Shown here one piece after another: positions 43,948-53,833 of a stretch of DNA of 64,000 nucleotides. Source of the DNA: Oceanibaculum nanhaiense (GTDB lineage Bacteria; Pseudomonadota; Alphaproteobacteria; Oceanibaculales; Oceanibaculaceae); assembly GCF_002148795.1 (NCBI RefSeq), contig NZ_MPOB01000006.1, forward strand, positions 248,001 through 312,000. The letters are read 5' to 3'. The notes under the pieces are model-generated. The model searched no databases and was not told the DNA's origin. It was given only the letters and a program-made list of their open reading frames with translations. Each line of letters starts with the position of its first letter. Position 1 is the stretch's first letter. Made by a program: the position numbers and the translations under genes.

Positions 43948-46134
43948 TCACCCCCAGGCCTGCAGGATCGCGCGTCCCTGCGCGTGGGATTCGGTCACAC
44001 CGATCAGGATCAGCGGCCGGCCCGCCGCATAGTCGAGGAAACATTCGTCGCGATAGAATATCTCGTCGCCGAGCCAGGGCGCGCCGGCCAGGAGATACTC
44101 ATCCACAGTCACCTCAAGCTCGACCAGGTCCCGACGCACCGACATCAGCGCCAGCTGCCGCTCCGCCTCCCCATCGGCATCCGTCTCGCTCTCCAGCAGC
44201 GTCATGCGGCGCAACTCGGCGGACAGCGGATGCTTCCGTTTCACCGCCGGCGCATCCCGCTGCACAATTCGGTATTCCTCCTTCAGAAAGGCGCGGCGGT
44301 CGGCCGAGACGCTCCCGGCCAGCTGGTCGCCTTCCTGTACCGTCCAGTTGCGCCGCCAGCCCAGAACCACGCGATGGTTCGGCAGACCCTGGCCTTCGTC
44401 ATTGCGCGACAGCAGCCGCACATCCTGGACCTGAGTGCGGTCGAACGTGGCCGCCGGATTGCCCGTAGGCGCTTCCAGCCGCCGGACCGCCAGCTTGCCG
44501 TCGCGGGTGAAGTACCAGAAGCCGCCGATGCTCCCGCAGATCAGATCGAAGGCCTCGGCTATCGTCATCTCGCGGTCGATGAACAGGCCGAGGCCGATGC
44601 CCGCAGTGGCCTCGTTGAGCGCCTGGAAGCTGGCATGGTCGAGATCGAGGAAATCGACGAGATCGGAACGGGTGACGGCGATGGTGCGCAGCATGTCGGC
44701 AGGCTGAGCGGTATAGCTCGACGGGTGCGGCGTGCCGCCGGTGACGATGCAATTCTTCGCCACGTTGCCCAGCTCGATCTGTGCGCCCCAGGCATAGATC
44801 GCCGCAGCATCCCCGAGGCTGAAGATGCCGGGCGACACGCTGGAGCCGGAGACGGTCTCGGTCAGGGTGTAACGCCGCCAGGTCTCATCCAGATGGATTG
44901 CCTCCTCGGTTGCCGCTTCGATGCCCATGCCCAGCGTGACGCTGCCGATGACGCTGCGCAGATAGATCGAGAAGGTGTAGGGCTGGCCGGAGGTCACGCT
45001 GACGCTCTGGCGGAAGCCGGCACCGTCATCGGCGGGGATGTCGATGCGCTCGGCAGTATAGCCGCCATTCGGGCCGATGATGACGTCGTTCTGGACCGTC
45101 ACACCTGTATCCTTCACCCAGGCCGGATTCATGAACTGCTCCGACCAGAGGAAAAGGTTTTCCAGCCGCTCGCCCGAGACCTTGGCGGTGATGGTGCCGG
45201 CCGGGCTGCCGCCCAGCGTGACATGGCCCTCGGTCACGTTCTCCCGGTACTGGCCGGCGGCGGGCGTGCCGGTGACTTTCGACAAGGGCGCGCCCCGGTC
45301 ATAGAGTTCGTCCACCGAGAAGATCGAGCCGGTATGCGCGCCATAGCGCAGCGCCGCCGTGTTCAGCGGGGCCAGCGGCACATTGTGGCACAGGCCGTAG
45401 CACAGGATCTTCGGTCGGCCCCTTATATCCTGCGGCGTGCCCTCGTTGCCGGTCGGGCCGCTGTTGGTGCCGGCGTAAGTCTCGCGCTGGATCGGCACCT
45501 CGAACTGCGCCTGCCGGTCGCGCAGGAACAGATGCAGGTGCAAATCGCGCCATTCCGCCTGCGCTGCCGTGCCGGAAAACAGCAGGACAAAGTCCCGCCA
45601 CCGCCCGCCCGCAGGCCCTCGGAACAGCCTGAACCGGCGACCGTCCCAGCCCGCGCCGGCGAAGCGGTCGAAGAAACGGTCGGCATTGTTCAGGATCATC
45701 TCGCCGCCACCGCCCGCCGACCGGCCGCCGATCCGGCCATCCCGGAAGGCGAAGGCCTGAAAGCTGGGAGGTTCGACGATCAGCGGCATGGCCTCGATGC
45801 CGGGACGGTCGGGATCGTCCGGTCCGGTTCGCCAGCGACCGGTTGCCACCAGCAGGGTTCTGGCTCCCTCGACCCGCCAGTCGCTGTAGGTGCCGTCACC
45901 GGAAACCCCGTGGACATCCAGCGCCAGACGGCGATCCGTCTGGACATAGGCCATGACGACCGCGTCCAGCCGCGCTGCGCCTGATGCCTCGTAAACGGAA
46001 ACCCGCATGCCGGGCTCGAAAGGCTGGTCCGTCTCCAGGATCAGTTCCGCAGGGCCGGTTCCGACCGTGATCCCGGAGGAGCTGGTGCCGACCAGATAGA
46101 GATCGATTTCGGCAAGATAGATCGCATCGCTCAT
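43948..46134 (-). CDS. Phage tail protein with embedded carbohydrate-binding-like module, 728 aa
   Basis: The N-terminal part (residues ~1-290) and C-terminal part (~460-728) resemble tail hub/baseplate proteins of siphoviruses: RPKILCYGLCHNV and the region SVDELYDRGAPLS are frequent in this family. Between them lies a carbohydrate-binding-like insert (NLFLWSEQFMNPAW, YTFSIYLRSVIGS, AIYAWGAQIELGN) that is similar in kind to that in the downstream gene. It overlaps the tape measure gene by 4 nt and precedes the fiber-like gene by one base. Likely part of the tail tip. Confidence 0.78.
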   Translation of the reverse strand: MSDAIYLAEIDLYLVGTSSSGITVGTGPAELILETDQPFEPGMRVSVYEASGAARLDAVVMAYVQTDRRLALDVHGVSGDGTYSDWRVEGARTLLVATGRWRTGPDDPDRPGIEAMPLIVEPPSFQAFAFRDGRIGGRSAGGGGEMILNNADRFFDRFAGAGWDGRRFRLFRGPAGGRWRDFVLLFSGTAAQAEWRDLHLHLFLRDRQAQFEVPIQRETYAGTNSGPTGNEGTPQDIRGRPKILCYGLCHNVPLAPLNTAALRYGAHTGSIFSVDELYDRGAPLSKVTGTPAAGQYRENVTEGHVTLGGSPAGTITAKVSGERLENLFLWSEQFMNPAWVKDTGVTVQNDVIIGPNGGYTAERIDIPADDGAGFRQSVSVTSGQPYTFSIYLRSVIGSVTLGMGIEAATEEAIHLDETWRRYTLTETVSGSSVSPGIFSLGDAAAIYAWGAQIELGNVAKNCIVTGGTPHPSSYTAQPADMLRTIAVTRSDLVDFLDLDHASFQALNEATAGIGLGLFIDREMTIAEAFDLICGSIGGFWYFTRDGKLAVRRLEAPTGNPAATFDRTQVQDVRLLSRNDEGQGLPNHRVVLGWRRNWTVQEGDQLAGSVSADRRAFLKEEYRIVQRDAPAVKRKHPLSAELRRMTLLESETDADGEAERQLALMSVRRDLVELEVTVDEYLLAGAPWLGDEIFYRDECFLDYAAGRPLILIGVTESHAQGRAILQAWG

Positions 46135-49100
46135 CGGATGGCTATCAGCCTCCCCAGCTGCTGACGCAGGTCGGTCATCTCACGGCGCATCGCCGTCAGC
46201 TCGTTGCGCGACTGGCCTTCCTCGCGGCGCACGGTCTCGGCGGAGGCGCTGCCGGCCTGCAGGATGGCCGCGGAGAGTGCCTGCTGCAGCGCGCGGATAT
46301 CCGCCCGCAGCCCCCTGATCTCATCCTCCGGCATGGCGCTGCTGCTGCCACCGGAGCGGATCATGTCGACCAGCCGTTCGGGCGAATAGATGCGGGCCGG
46401 GCCGGTCACTTCCAGTTCCGGCCCGCGCTCTCCGACCAGGCGCAGCCCGCCGGCATGGGTGCCGCCATAGGCGAAGGTGGGGGTGCCGCCAGCCGCGATC
46501 AGGGCGGCCCGGTAGGCGTCGCGGAAATCGGAGTCGCTGGCGATGCGGGCCTGCACCACGCCGCCACCGGCGGAGGTCTGGCCGAGGCTCACCAGGATGG
46601 CGTCCCGGACCTCGCGTGGCACGCCCTGGATCAGGTCGCCCGACGTGCCGACCGTGGCGCCATAGCTGCCCGGCACATAGCTCACACTGCCACCGCCGGA
46701 TCCGCCGCCTCCGGACCCGCCAGTGCCGGAGCCCAATTGCGCGTTCTGGATCGCTGCGGCAATCTCTGCCAGGAGGGCATTGGCCTGATCGAGACTGGCG
46801 ATCACCAGCCGGTCGCCATTCACCAGCTGGTCGAGACGGTCCAGCTCGGCGCGGGTAGCCGCCAGCTGCTGCTCACCAATGGAAAGATGCCGTCCGGCCA
46901 GATTCTCGGTGTCGCGCAGGACCTCCTGCACCCGCTCGAAATCCCGGTAATACTCTTCCGACGAGGCATAGAAGGCCCGGCTCGCCTCCAGCAGACGGCG
47001 GCTGGATTCCGGCAGTCCGGCCAGCGCCTCCTGATCACCCAGACGGGCCCGGCGTTCCAGATCCTCGAACTGCCGGCGGGCTTCTTCCAGCCGGTCAGCC
47101 GGTGATAAGGGCGACAGCGATTGATCCACCAGCAGCCCCTCGCGGGCGCTGCGCAGCTGCGCCGCCAGCCGGCGCCAGCCTTCGACGATGCGTTCCTGCT
47201 CGCCCAGGAACTGCCGTGTCGCGCGCAGCTGCGTGTCGATCTGGCTCCGCTGCTCTGCCGACAGGAAGGCCGCTGCTTCACCCATCTGCGACAGCAGCTC
47301 GGTCGCCGCGCGGACGATCGGCGCATTGTTCTCGATGGTGCTGTAATACTCGATGACATTGCGCAGCGTCTGCCCGTCCACCCCGGACAGCGCCTCGCGC
47401 AACCCGGCATCGCGCAAGGTGCGCAGCGTGCCCAGCACCTGGTCGGATACACCCAGCTCCGCCGCCGTATCGCGGTCCGCCCGGAAGTCGGCCAGCACTT
47501 CGCCCAGACCGCCCGTAACCCCGCCATTCAGGCCCATGCCGCGTGCCGTCACGCCACGCACGAAATCACCCGCCACCTTCTCCTGCGCGCGTTCCAGCGC
47601 CGCGATCCCGGTCTCTGCGGAAATCCCGACCTCGGCCAGCAGCGGCCCGATCTCCTCCATCAGCGCCGCGATCCGCCGCCATTCCGCCTGCACCGGCGTC
47701 AGCGTCTCATAGGTCGCCTGGCGCAGGCCGATCAGGATCTCGACATAATCCCGCGTCGCCTGCGCGGCGCGGCCGGTATCCAGCCCGGCATCGGCTGCGT
47801 TCTGGCGATAGGTCTGGATATCCTCCAGCGTGCCCAGCACCTGGTCACGCACCTGCCCCTCGATGACATCGCCCAGCGACAGGGCACCCTGCGACAGTGC
47901 CTTCAGGCTGCTCTCGAAACTCTCCGCGAAGCCCAGCAGCTCGGCGCTGCGCTGCAGCCCCAGCTCGACGAAATCCAGCCCTTCGACAACCTTCCGGGCA
48001 TTTTCCGACAGGCCTTCGGACCGGCGCAGGATCTCCTGCAGCATGCCGGCGGTCAGCTGATCGGCGCTGTCGAACTTGCCCTCATACAACTTGTCGTCGC
48101 GATTGACCGACCCGTCCGGATTGGTGCCGAACAGCCAGCCCCGGCGGCCATCGCGGCTGCCCGTTGCGAAATCGATATAGAGACCTTTCGGCAGCTGCGC
48201 GCCCAGCGTGCGGGTCAGCTCATCCAGCGAGGCCTCGAACACGCCCTGGATCTGGTCGCGCTCGGACCTCGTCTGGTCGTTCGCCTTGTCCTCGGTCTTG
48301 ATCAGCCGGCCACCCAGCGGCCCCTGGAAGCTGGCCGTATAGTCCGAGGGGCGAGAACCGAAGAGCTTGCCGAGCACGAAGGGGGCGGCGATCGCCATGA
48401 TCGGCAGGGCCACGGAGAGCATCGGCGCGATCCCGGCCAGCGGCGCCGCCGCCGCGATACCCATATTGCTGGCGCCACCGGCAACGGCCGAGACACCCAG
48501 GCTGGCAGCCGTGGCCCCACCGGCCATGGTGCCGACGGCAGTCGCGCCGAACAGCGAAGGCACGGCGCTGGCCAGCCAGTTGCCGTTATGCAGCATCTGA
48601 CCGAAATCCCAGGCCGACTTCGCGCCGGAAATGGTGGACAGCATCCCGCCGCCATTGCCCGATACCATGTCGCCCAGCGTCGGCAGGGTGGCGCTGCCGG
48701 TCACCGCATTCTTCAGCGGGTTGATGGCCGCCAGCTGGATGAAGCTCTGATACAGCTCCGACGCCATGGCGCGGCCGATATTGCCCATGTCGAGCAGGTC
48801 GCGCTTGCCGGTGGCCAGCGCCTGGGTCAGCGCCTCGCCGATCCGGTCGAAGCCCCGCGTCAGGCTGTCGCTGAAGAAACTGCCGGCCTCGCGGGTGCGC
48901 GCCAGCTCGTCCTGCGCATCCACCATCTCCGTTGCCAGCTTGCGCGCGGCCTCGGCCGTCAGCAGCGTATCGCGGCGCAGCAGCGCCTGGGTCTGCTGTA
49001 CCACCTTGTACTCGCGGTCGGAGATCTTCAGCGCCGCCGTCAGGGCGCGGGTCTCGCCGATCTCGCGCGTCGTCGCCTTGACCAGGTCCTCGCGTTCCTT

Positions 49101-50642
49101 GATCAGGGCCAGCGCGCGCTTCGAGGCATCGGCCCGCGCCTTCTCATCCTCGACAGCGGCAGCGGTCGCGGCCTCGGTCGCCAGCTTGCGCCGGTTCAGC
49201 GCCGCCGCGATCTGCCCTTCCAGCTCCACCTGCTGGCGCGCCTGAGGCAGGTAGCGCTCGACCAGCGCGCGCAGCTCCTCCTGGCTGAGGCCGGTCAGGC
49301 CCAGCTGGGCGGCGTGCGCCTTTGCCGCCTGCCCGGCGATCTTCAGCGCCTTTTCCTCACGGTCCAGCGCTGCGACCTGCGCCAGGCTGCCCTGGCTGGC
49401 CGCAAGATACCGCTCCTCCAGCGCCGCGATCGCCCGCGACAGATCCTCGGCCGCACGGATCGTCGGCTCGGTCTGCGCCGGCGGCGGTGCCGGCGCGCCA
49501 TCGGGCGGGCCCTGCAGATAGGCGCGTCGGGCTTCCAGGCCCCGGATCGCCCGCTCGACCTTTTCCAGTTCGTCGCGCATCCGGGCCAGCGCGTCCGGAT
49601 CGCCGAACAGCTGGTCGAACAGACCACCGCCGGCATGTTCCTGGCTGCCGATGGCCTGCCGCAGCCGTGTCGCCCGTTCCTGCAGCTCGGCCAGGTTGCG
49701 CTCGACGGTGACGATCGAATGCTCTTCCGGCGGCTCGAAGGCGTCCCACAGATAGCGGGCCTCCTTCGCTGCCGACAGCAGCTTGGTGGCGACCCCATCA
49801 ATGAGCGGCGTCAACTCCAGCAACGCCACCTTCAGCTTGGTATCCATCACCTGCGCCAGCGTGCCCAGGTGATTCTCCGCTTCGGCGGCGCGGGCCACCA
49901 TCTCGCTGTCGATCACCAGGCCCAGGTCGCGGGCATCTTGCGCAAAGCGGTCCAGGCCATCCGACCCGTCCTTCAGCATGCGCAGCATCGCCACGCCTTC
50001 AGAATCGAACAGCTTGAAGGCGATGCGTACCCGGTCGGCCTCGGTCGGCACGCGCTGCAGCGCGTCCGCGACCTCGCGCAGCAGCTGCTCCGCCGGCTTC
50101 ATCTGGCCGTTGAAGTCCCGGACCGACACGCCCAGCTCGTTCAGCGCACCCAGCGCCTCGCCGGTGCCGCGCGCGGCCTCGGCCGAACGGCGGATGAAGC
50201 GCTGCAGCGCCATGTCGGCGGTGCCGATGGCGATCCCGCTCTCGCTCGCCGCGAATCGCAGTTCCTGTAGCGCCTCGACATTGATGCCCAGCGTCTGCGC
50301 GACATCGTCCAGCGCTGCAATCTCGCGCGCGGCGCGCAGGAAGCCGGCGAAGGCCAGCGTCACCGTGCCGATACCGGCAGCGGCAGCGATGCCCGCCGGA
50401 CCCAGCGCCCCCAGCACCGTGCCAGCCGGCCCGACCCGGGATGCCAGCCCGGCAATACCGTCCCGTGCCGAACTGCTGGCCGTGTTCAGCGCCAGCAGGC
50501 CGCGCGTCGGCTCTTCCGTCGCACGCGCGATCTTGCGCAACGCCAGTTGGCCCTCGGTCCCCAGCTCCTTCAGCGCCTTTTCCACGACCTCCTTGTCGCG
50601 GATCGACAGCCGGATCGACACGCCCCTCGACTGATTGGCCAT
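46131..50642 (-). CDS. Phage tail tape measure protein
   Basis: A 1503-aa protein dominated by long alpha-helices and coiled coil, with a central hydrophobic, glycine-rich region (residues ~640-760; LGVSAVAGGASNMGIAAAAP, MLSVALPIMAIAAPFVLGK) that is typical of tape measures. The C-terminus carries a glycine run (GTGGSGGGGSGGGS) and a coiled coil. It sets tail length and is ejected into the host. ATG 50642 has an AAGGGTG ribosome site. At this length the tail would be about 220 nm by the usual 0.15 nm per residue rule. Confidence 0.92.
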   Translation of the reverse strand: MANQSRGVSIRLSIRDKEVVEKALKELGTEGQLALRKIARATEEPTRGLLALNTASSSARDGIAGLASRVGPAGTVLGALGPAGIAAAAGIGTVTLAFAGFLRAAREIAALDDVAQTLGINVEALQELRFAASESGIAIGTADMALQRFIRRSAEAARGTGEALGALNELGVSVRDFNGQMKPAEQLLREVADALQRVPTEADRVRIAFKLFDSEGVAMLRMLKDGSDGLDRFAQDARDLGLVIDSEMVARAAEAENHLGTLAQVMDTKLKVALLELTPLIDGVATKLLSAAKEARYLWDAFEPPEEHSIVTVERNLAELQERATRLRQAIGSQEHAGGGLFDQLFGDPDALARMRDELEKVERAIRGLEARRAYLQGPPDGAPAPPPAQTEPTIRAAEDLSRAIAALEERYLAASQGSLAQVAALDREEKALKIAGQAAKAHAAQLGLTGLSQEELRALVERYLPQARQQVELEGQIAAALNRRKLATEAATAAAVEDEKARADASKRALALIKEREDLVKATTREIGETRALTAALKISDREYKVVQQTQALLRRDTLLTAEAARKLATEMVDAQDELARTREAGSFFSDSLTRGFDRIGEALTQALATGKRDLLDMGNIGRAMASELYQSFIQLAAINPLKNAVTGSATLPTLGDMVSGNGGGMLSTISGAKSAWDFGQMLHNGNWLASAVPSLFGATAVGTMAGGATAASLGVSAVAGGASNMGIAAAAPLAGIAPMLSVALPIMAIAAPFVLGKLFGSRPSDYTASFQGPLGGRLIKTEDKANDQTRSERDQIQGVFEASLDELTRTLGAQLPKGLYIDFATGSRDGRRGWLFGTNPDGSVNRDDKLYEGKFDSADQLTAGMLQEILRRSEGLSENARKVVEGLDFVELGLQRSAELLGFAESFESSLKALSQGALSLGDVIEGQVRDQVLGTLEDIQTYRQNAADAGLDTGRAAQATRDYVEILIGLRQATYETLTPVQAEWRRIAALMEEIGPLLAEVGISAETGIAALERAQEKVAGDFVRGVTARGMGLNGGVTGGLGEVLADFRADRDTAAELGVSDQVLGTLRTLRDAGLREALSGVDGQTLRNVIEYYSTIENNAPIVRAATELLSQMGEAAAFLSAEQRSQIDTQLRATRQFLGEQERIVEGWRRLAAQLRSAREGLLVDQSLSPLSPADRLEEARRQFEDLERRARLGDQEALAGLPESSRRLLEASRAFYASSEEYYRDFERVQEVLRDTENLAGRHLSIGEQQLAATRAELDRLDQLVNGDRLVIASLDQANALLAEIAAAIQNAQLGSGTGGSGGGGSGGGSVSYVPGSYGATVGTSGDLIQGVPREVRDAILVSLGQTSAGGGVVQARIASDSDFRDAYRAALIAAGGTPTFAYGGTHAGGLRLVGERGPELEVTGPARIYSPERLVDMIRSGGSSSAMPEDEIRGLRADIRALQQALSAAILQAGSASAETVRREEGQSRNELTAMRREMTDLRQQLGRLIAIR

Positions 50643-50660
50643 GAAACACCCTTCGGACAC

Positions 50661-50684
50661 AAAAAACCCCGCCGAAGCGGGGTT
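50661..50684 (-). terminator. Intrinsic terminator before the tape measure gene
   Basis: Leftward, arms 50684-50677 (AACCCCGC) and 50672-50665 (GCGGGGTT) enclose a TTCG tetraloop, followed by a U run that continues to 50661. The UUCG loop is very stable. It lies only ~20 bp upstream of the tape measure start, and separates it from the DUF6441 gene. Confidence 0.85.
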
Positions 50685-50719
50685 CTGTTACCAGCAAAAA
50701 ATCAAAAATGGCGATTCAC

Positions 50720-51382
50720 CTAATCGGCCTCACCGCCCCCATTAACTGCGCGCGCGACCGTGCGGTAGAGAGTGTCGAGCGCCCGCTTTTCTGCCCGCGC
50801 CACGTCCAGCACTTTCGGCAGCGTCACCTGCGGCAGCAGGATGAAGATCGGCACCGTCGTGCGCCCCCTCAGCCTTGTGTAGGTCCCGGTCCTGGAGCGG
50901 GTGACATTGGCCCGGGCGACGCCCCTGCCATCCAGCCGCGCATTATCGGCCACCAGCAGCGAGGGCGCGCCCCGCCGGTACACCAGCCGCAGCCGCTGGC
51001 CGTGCCGGCGCTCCCACTCGCCAGGCGTCAGCCGCTTGCCGCCGCTGCCGCGACCAGCCGCATCAGTCGGCACCGCCAGAAAGAAGCCATCACGCGACCG
51101 AATCGTCATCCCCTCGTCGAAGGCCCGCACGATTTCCGGCGCCTTGGAATAGACCAGCGCCGCCGGCCCCAGCGTCTGCTTGTGGCGTGGCGGGTAGATC
51201 TTGTCCTGCCAGGTCCGCGCCAGCCGCTCGCCCATCCCGGCCCCGGTCACCTGGCCGCGCAGCTCCTGTTTCAATCCCGTCGAAGCCTCGGTGACCCCGG
51301 CCCGCAACCTGTCGGCCAGATCGCCCCGCTCGCGGGCCAGAACCTCCATCAGATTGCCTTCCAGCGCCGATCCCAGCCTCAT
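50720..51382 (-). CDS. DUF6441 family phage tail protein
   Basis: A 220-aa protein opening MRLGSALEGNLMEVLARERG, rich in arginine, with a conserved core around LARTWQDKIYPPRHKQTLGP and FDEGMTIRSRDGFFLAVPT and an IFILLPQVTLPKVLDV end. This is the DUF6441 family, found between tail chaperones and the tape measure in alphaproteobacterial siphophages. ATG 51382 overlaps the preceding stop by 4 nt; longer starts would read back into that gene. Confidence 0.82.
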   Translation of the reverse strand: MRLGSALEGNLMEVLARERGDLADRLRAGVTEASTGLKQELRGQVTGAGMGERLARTWQDKIYPPRHKQTLGPAALVYSKAPEIVRAFDEGMTIRSRDGFFLAVPTDAAGRGSGGKRLTPGEWERRHGQRLRLVYRRGAPSLLVADNARLDGRGVARANVTRSRTGTYTRLRGRTTVPIFILLPQVTLPKVLDVARAEKRALDTLYRTVARAVNGGGEAD

Positions 51383-51642
51383 GACCGGTCCTTTTCCTCG
51401 AAAGGCCGCACCGCCTCGCTCATCAGGGCGAAAGCGTCCAGCATGATCGCCGCCTGGTCGCCCGTACCGCCGGCTTCCGGCAGATGCCCCACGCCGCCGA
51501 GCCCGCCGCCGCGATACTGACCCCACAGCCTGGCCATTGCCCAGTCCTCCGAGGTCAGCCGCAGCACCGGATTGCGGCGATAGCGCCAGCCGGCGATCTC
51601 CCAGCAGCTGCCATCGACGGCCCGGCCCTCCCCGTCCATCAT
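51379..51642 (-). CDS. DUF1799 family phage protein
   Basis: About 87 aa, with the DUF1799 pattern EDWAMARLWGQYRGGGLGG and LPEAGGTGDQAAIMLDAFAL. The gene is in the place of the second tail assembly chaperone, which in many phages is produced by frameshifting from the first; here it starts close to the end of the 247-aa gene (51690), which ends in an A/T-rich stretch (51690-51700). The start is uncertain: ATG 51642, ATG 51639 or an upstream GTG are all possible. Confidence 0.7.
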   Translation of the reverse strand: MMDGEGRAVDGSCWEIAGWRYRRNPVLRLTSEDWAMARLWGQYRGGGLGGVGHLPEAGGTGDQAAIMLDAFALMSEAVRPFEEKDRS

Positions 51643-51689
51643 CTCGTCGCCGAAATCCCCGGGGCGCAGGGCCGCCACGGCGACGATGG

Positions 51690-52433
51690 TCAGTTTTTTA
51701 CCGTCTGCTCCGGGATCTGGTGCATCAGCTCCAGCGCCTTGCGGCCGATCGCCGACACATGCTCCGCCGGCAAGGCCGAGAGGCAGGCCGTCGTCACCCG
51801 ACCGGCCCGGGCCTCGTACTTGATGGCCAGCCCCTCCCACCCACGCAGGAAAAGCTGCGCCGCCACGATAGGCGCGGTGCGGGTATAGCGCTCCCGCGCC
51901 GCCAGCAGAGCATCCAGGTCGGGGAAGTGCCCGCGCAGCTGCGCCGTCATGTCGCCGATCCGCACCTCCAGGGACGCCGGCCAGCGCTCCTCCGGCAGAA
52001 CCTCCGCCTCATCCAGGATATCCGCCAGCTCCGGTTGCTGCTGCGGCTCGACGCAGAATTCGACGGCGCGGCGCAGAGTGCGCACCACCTCCCCGCCCGC
52101 CGGGAAGCGGCAGCCATGCTCGGTCATCGCCGCCGGGAAGGCGGCCCGCTGGAAGGCATCAGCAGCGGCGATCAGATAGACCGGCTCTTCCGGCTCCGCT
52201 TCCTTGCGGGCCTTCAGCGCCGCCAGCTCCGCCTCGCCTTCCTCCAGCATCCGCTGGAAGCGCTTCCGGTCAACCTCGCCACCGGCGGTCAGTTCGGTGG
52301 CGGAATCGGCTATGACCTCCATCCCCGAGGCAACAGCGCGCAGTGCCTCCAGCTCGCGCTCGCCGCGCGTCACTGCCTCCGCCAGAACCTGGAAGCGCAC
52401 CGGCGTTTTTGCACTGACCGGCAGCATCACCAC
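51690..52433 (-). CDS. Probable tail assembly chaperone-like phage protein, 247 aa
   Basis: A soluble helical protein located between the tail tube gene and DUF1799, where the gpG-like assembly chaperone is expected. The N-terminus (VKTP- to RFQVLAEAVTRGERELEAL) is followed by acidic helices and a segment WEGLAIKYEARAGRVTTACL. It overlaps the tail tube gene by 7 nt. At 247 aa it is longer than common chaperones, so the assignment rests on position. It ends KN-stop in a run of A residues. Confidence 0.65.
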   Translation of the reverse strand: MVMLPVSAKTPVRFQVLAEAVTRGERELEALRAVASGMEVIADSATELTAGGEVDRKRFQRMLEEGEAELAALKARKEAEPEEPVYLIAAADAFQRAAFPAAMTEHGCRFPAGGEVVRTLRRAVEFCVEPQQQPELADILDEAEVLPEERWPASLEVRIGDMTAQLRGHFPDLDALLAARERYTRTAPIVAAQLFLRGWEGLAIKYEARAGRVTTACLSALPAEHVSAIGRKALELMHQIPEQTVKN

Positions 52434-53827
52434 ACCTGCAGGAAGAGGCCGCTATCCTGCCCCTGGAGAAAGAAGCCGATCTGTTCGGTCTGCACCCCCT
52501 GCCGGTCACCCGGCTGATAGGAGGTGTAGAGCGCCGACGGGATGGCGAGGCCGACACGCTGGCCCGGCCGGGCCGCCGAACCGCCGGCCAGGCGGGCGGC
52601 GACCGGCTGCGCCGTGCCGTCACGGAAGGCGGTCATCAGATCCCGCGTCGCGACCAGGGTAGCGTTCGGGTCCATCGAACCGGTCATCCGGCGGCGGGTG
52701 ATGATCGGCGCGTCGAAGCCCTCCTGCCCGTTCGGGTCCGGCGGGAAGATCACCTCATTGCCAAGATCGACCGAGAGGGTCTGCAGGGCGGCGCGGCGCT
52801 TGTTCACCAGCATGGCCGAATTCCGCCAGATGCCCGGACGGGTGCCGTCATAGGTAACGGACGGCACCGCCGCATCATCTTTCTCATGCATCAGCGCCGA
52901 GATGGTGTAGGTGCAGCGCGCAGCACCGCCGGCGGTCTGCTCGATTGACAGGGTCGCCTTGGCCCCGGTGCAGCGATAGACCACGCCGTCCATGTAGAGC
53001 GTAACCGACGCTGCCGGGATCGAGCTGCTTGCCGGCGCATAGCGGATATTGGCCGGGATCGAGGCCACCGTGCTGGCGCTGAGCGGCGTCTCGAAATAGT
53101 CCGCCAGCGTCGCTACCCGGCCCGCCGTATAGTCGAGGATCTGGCTGATATAGGGCGCAGCCGGATTGCCCGACAGCGCGACCGGCATGCCGCGATAGAG
53201 CTGCGCCGTATTCGCCCAGGGCGCCTGCAGCGTGATGCTGTCGACACCGCCTGCGGTCGCCTCCACCGCGGCGATGCCCCGGCGCAGGGTGACATTCTCC
53301 CCCGCCGCCTCATCCACCATCGCCGTGGCGCCGGTTAGCCGCGCCACCACGATGGCGCCAGCCGCCGAGGTCGTGACGATGAACTCGCCATTGTTCGCCT
53401 CATTGGCGAAGCCGGAGACATGGATCACTGTGCCGACGGTCAGCGCCGCCAGCCCATCACCGCTGTCGGCGATCTCCGCCGAGGCGCCGGTGACCGAGAA
53501 GGTGACGCCGGTAATGTCCGTCCGGGTCTGGGTCGCCGCCATGCCGGCGATGCGCATCAGCAAGTCCCATTCCGGATATTCGCCCGGAACGCCGGGGCCC
53601 TTCAGGTAGAAGGCACCGCCGATGGTGACCTGCATGCCGCCGACGATCGGCGCTGTCGAGTCGAGCGAGCCCTGGACCTCATCCGTCTCGACATTCTGCG
53701 TCGTCGGGTTGATTGTCGGGGCCTCGACCAGGATGCCGTCGGTTGCCGGATCCGGGGCCTCATAGGTGCCGGGCACCGATTCCTGCTTCAGCAGCAGCGC
53801 GCCATTGCGGGTGCGGAGAGTGGCCAT
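52427..53827 (-). CDS. Phage tail tube protein
   Basis: A 466-aa beta-rich protein beginning TLRTRNGALLLKQESVPGTY, a common start of major tail tube proteins, and containing GGAFYLKGPGVPGEYPEWD and ALMHEKDDAAVPSVTY. An inserted Ig-like region at ~100-190 (SGDGLAALTVGTVIHVSGFA, GEFIVTTSAAGAIVVARL) makes it longer than average. Many copies would stack around the tape measure. It has a GGAGTAA ribosome site. Confidence 0.85.
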   Translation of the reverse strand: MATLRTRNGALLLKQESVPGTYEAPDPATDGILVEAPTINPTTQNVETDEVQGSLDSTAPIVGGMQVTIGGAFYLKGPGVPGEYPEWDLLMRIAGMAATQTRTDITGVTFSVTGASAEIADSGDGLAALTVGTVIHVSGFANEANNGEFIVTTSAAGAIVVARLTGATAMVDEAAGENVTLRRGIAAVEATAGGVDSITLQAPWANTAQLYRGMPVALSGNPAAPYISQILDYTAGRVATLADYFETPLSASTVASIPANIRYAPASSSIPAASVTLYMDGVVYRCTGAKATLSIEQTAGGAARCTYTISALMHEKDDAAVPSVTYDGTRPGIWRNSAMLVNKRRAALQTLSVDLGNEVIFPPDPNGQEGFDAPIITRRRMTGSMDPNATLVATRDLMTAFRDGTAQPVAARLAGGSAARPGQRVGLAIPSALYTSYQPGDRQGVQTEQIGFFLQGQDSGLFLQVW

Positions 53828-53833
53828 ATCGGA

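Noticed and set aside
47121-50270. 1049-codon plus-strand frame opposite the tape measure gene
   Set aside because: Mirror of the coiled-coil coding pattern; no recognisable domain or ribosome site.
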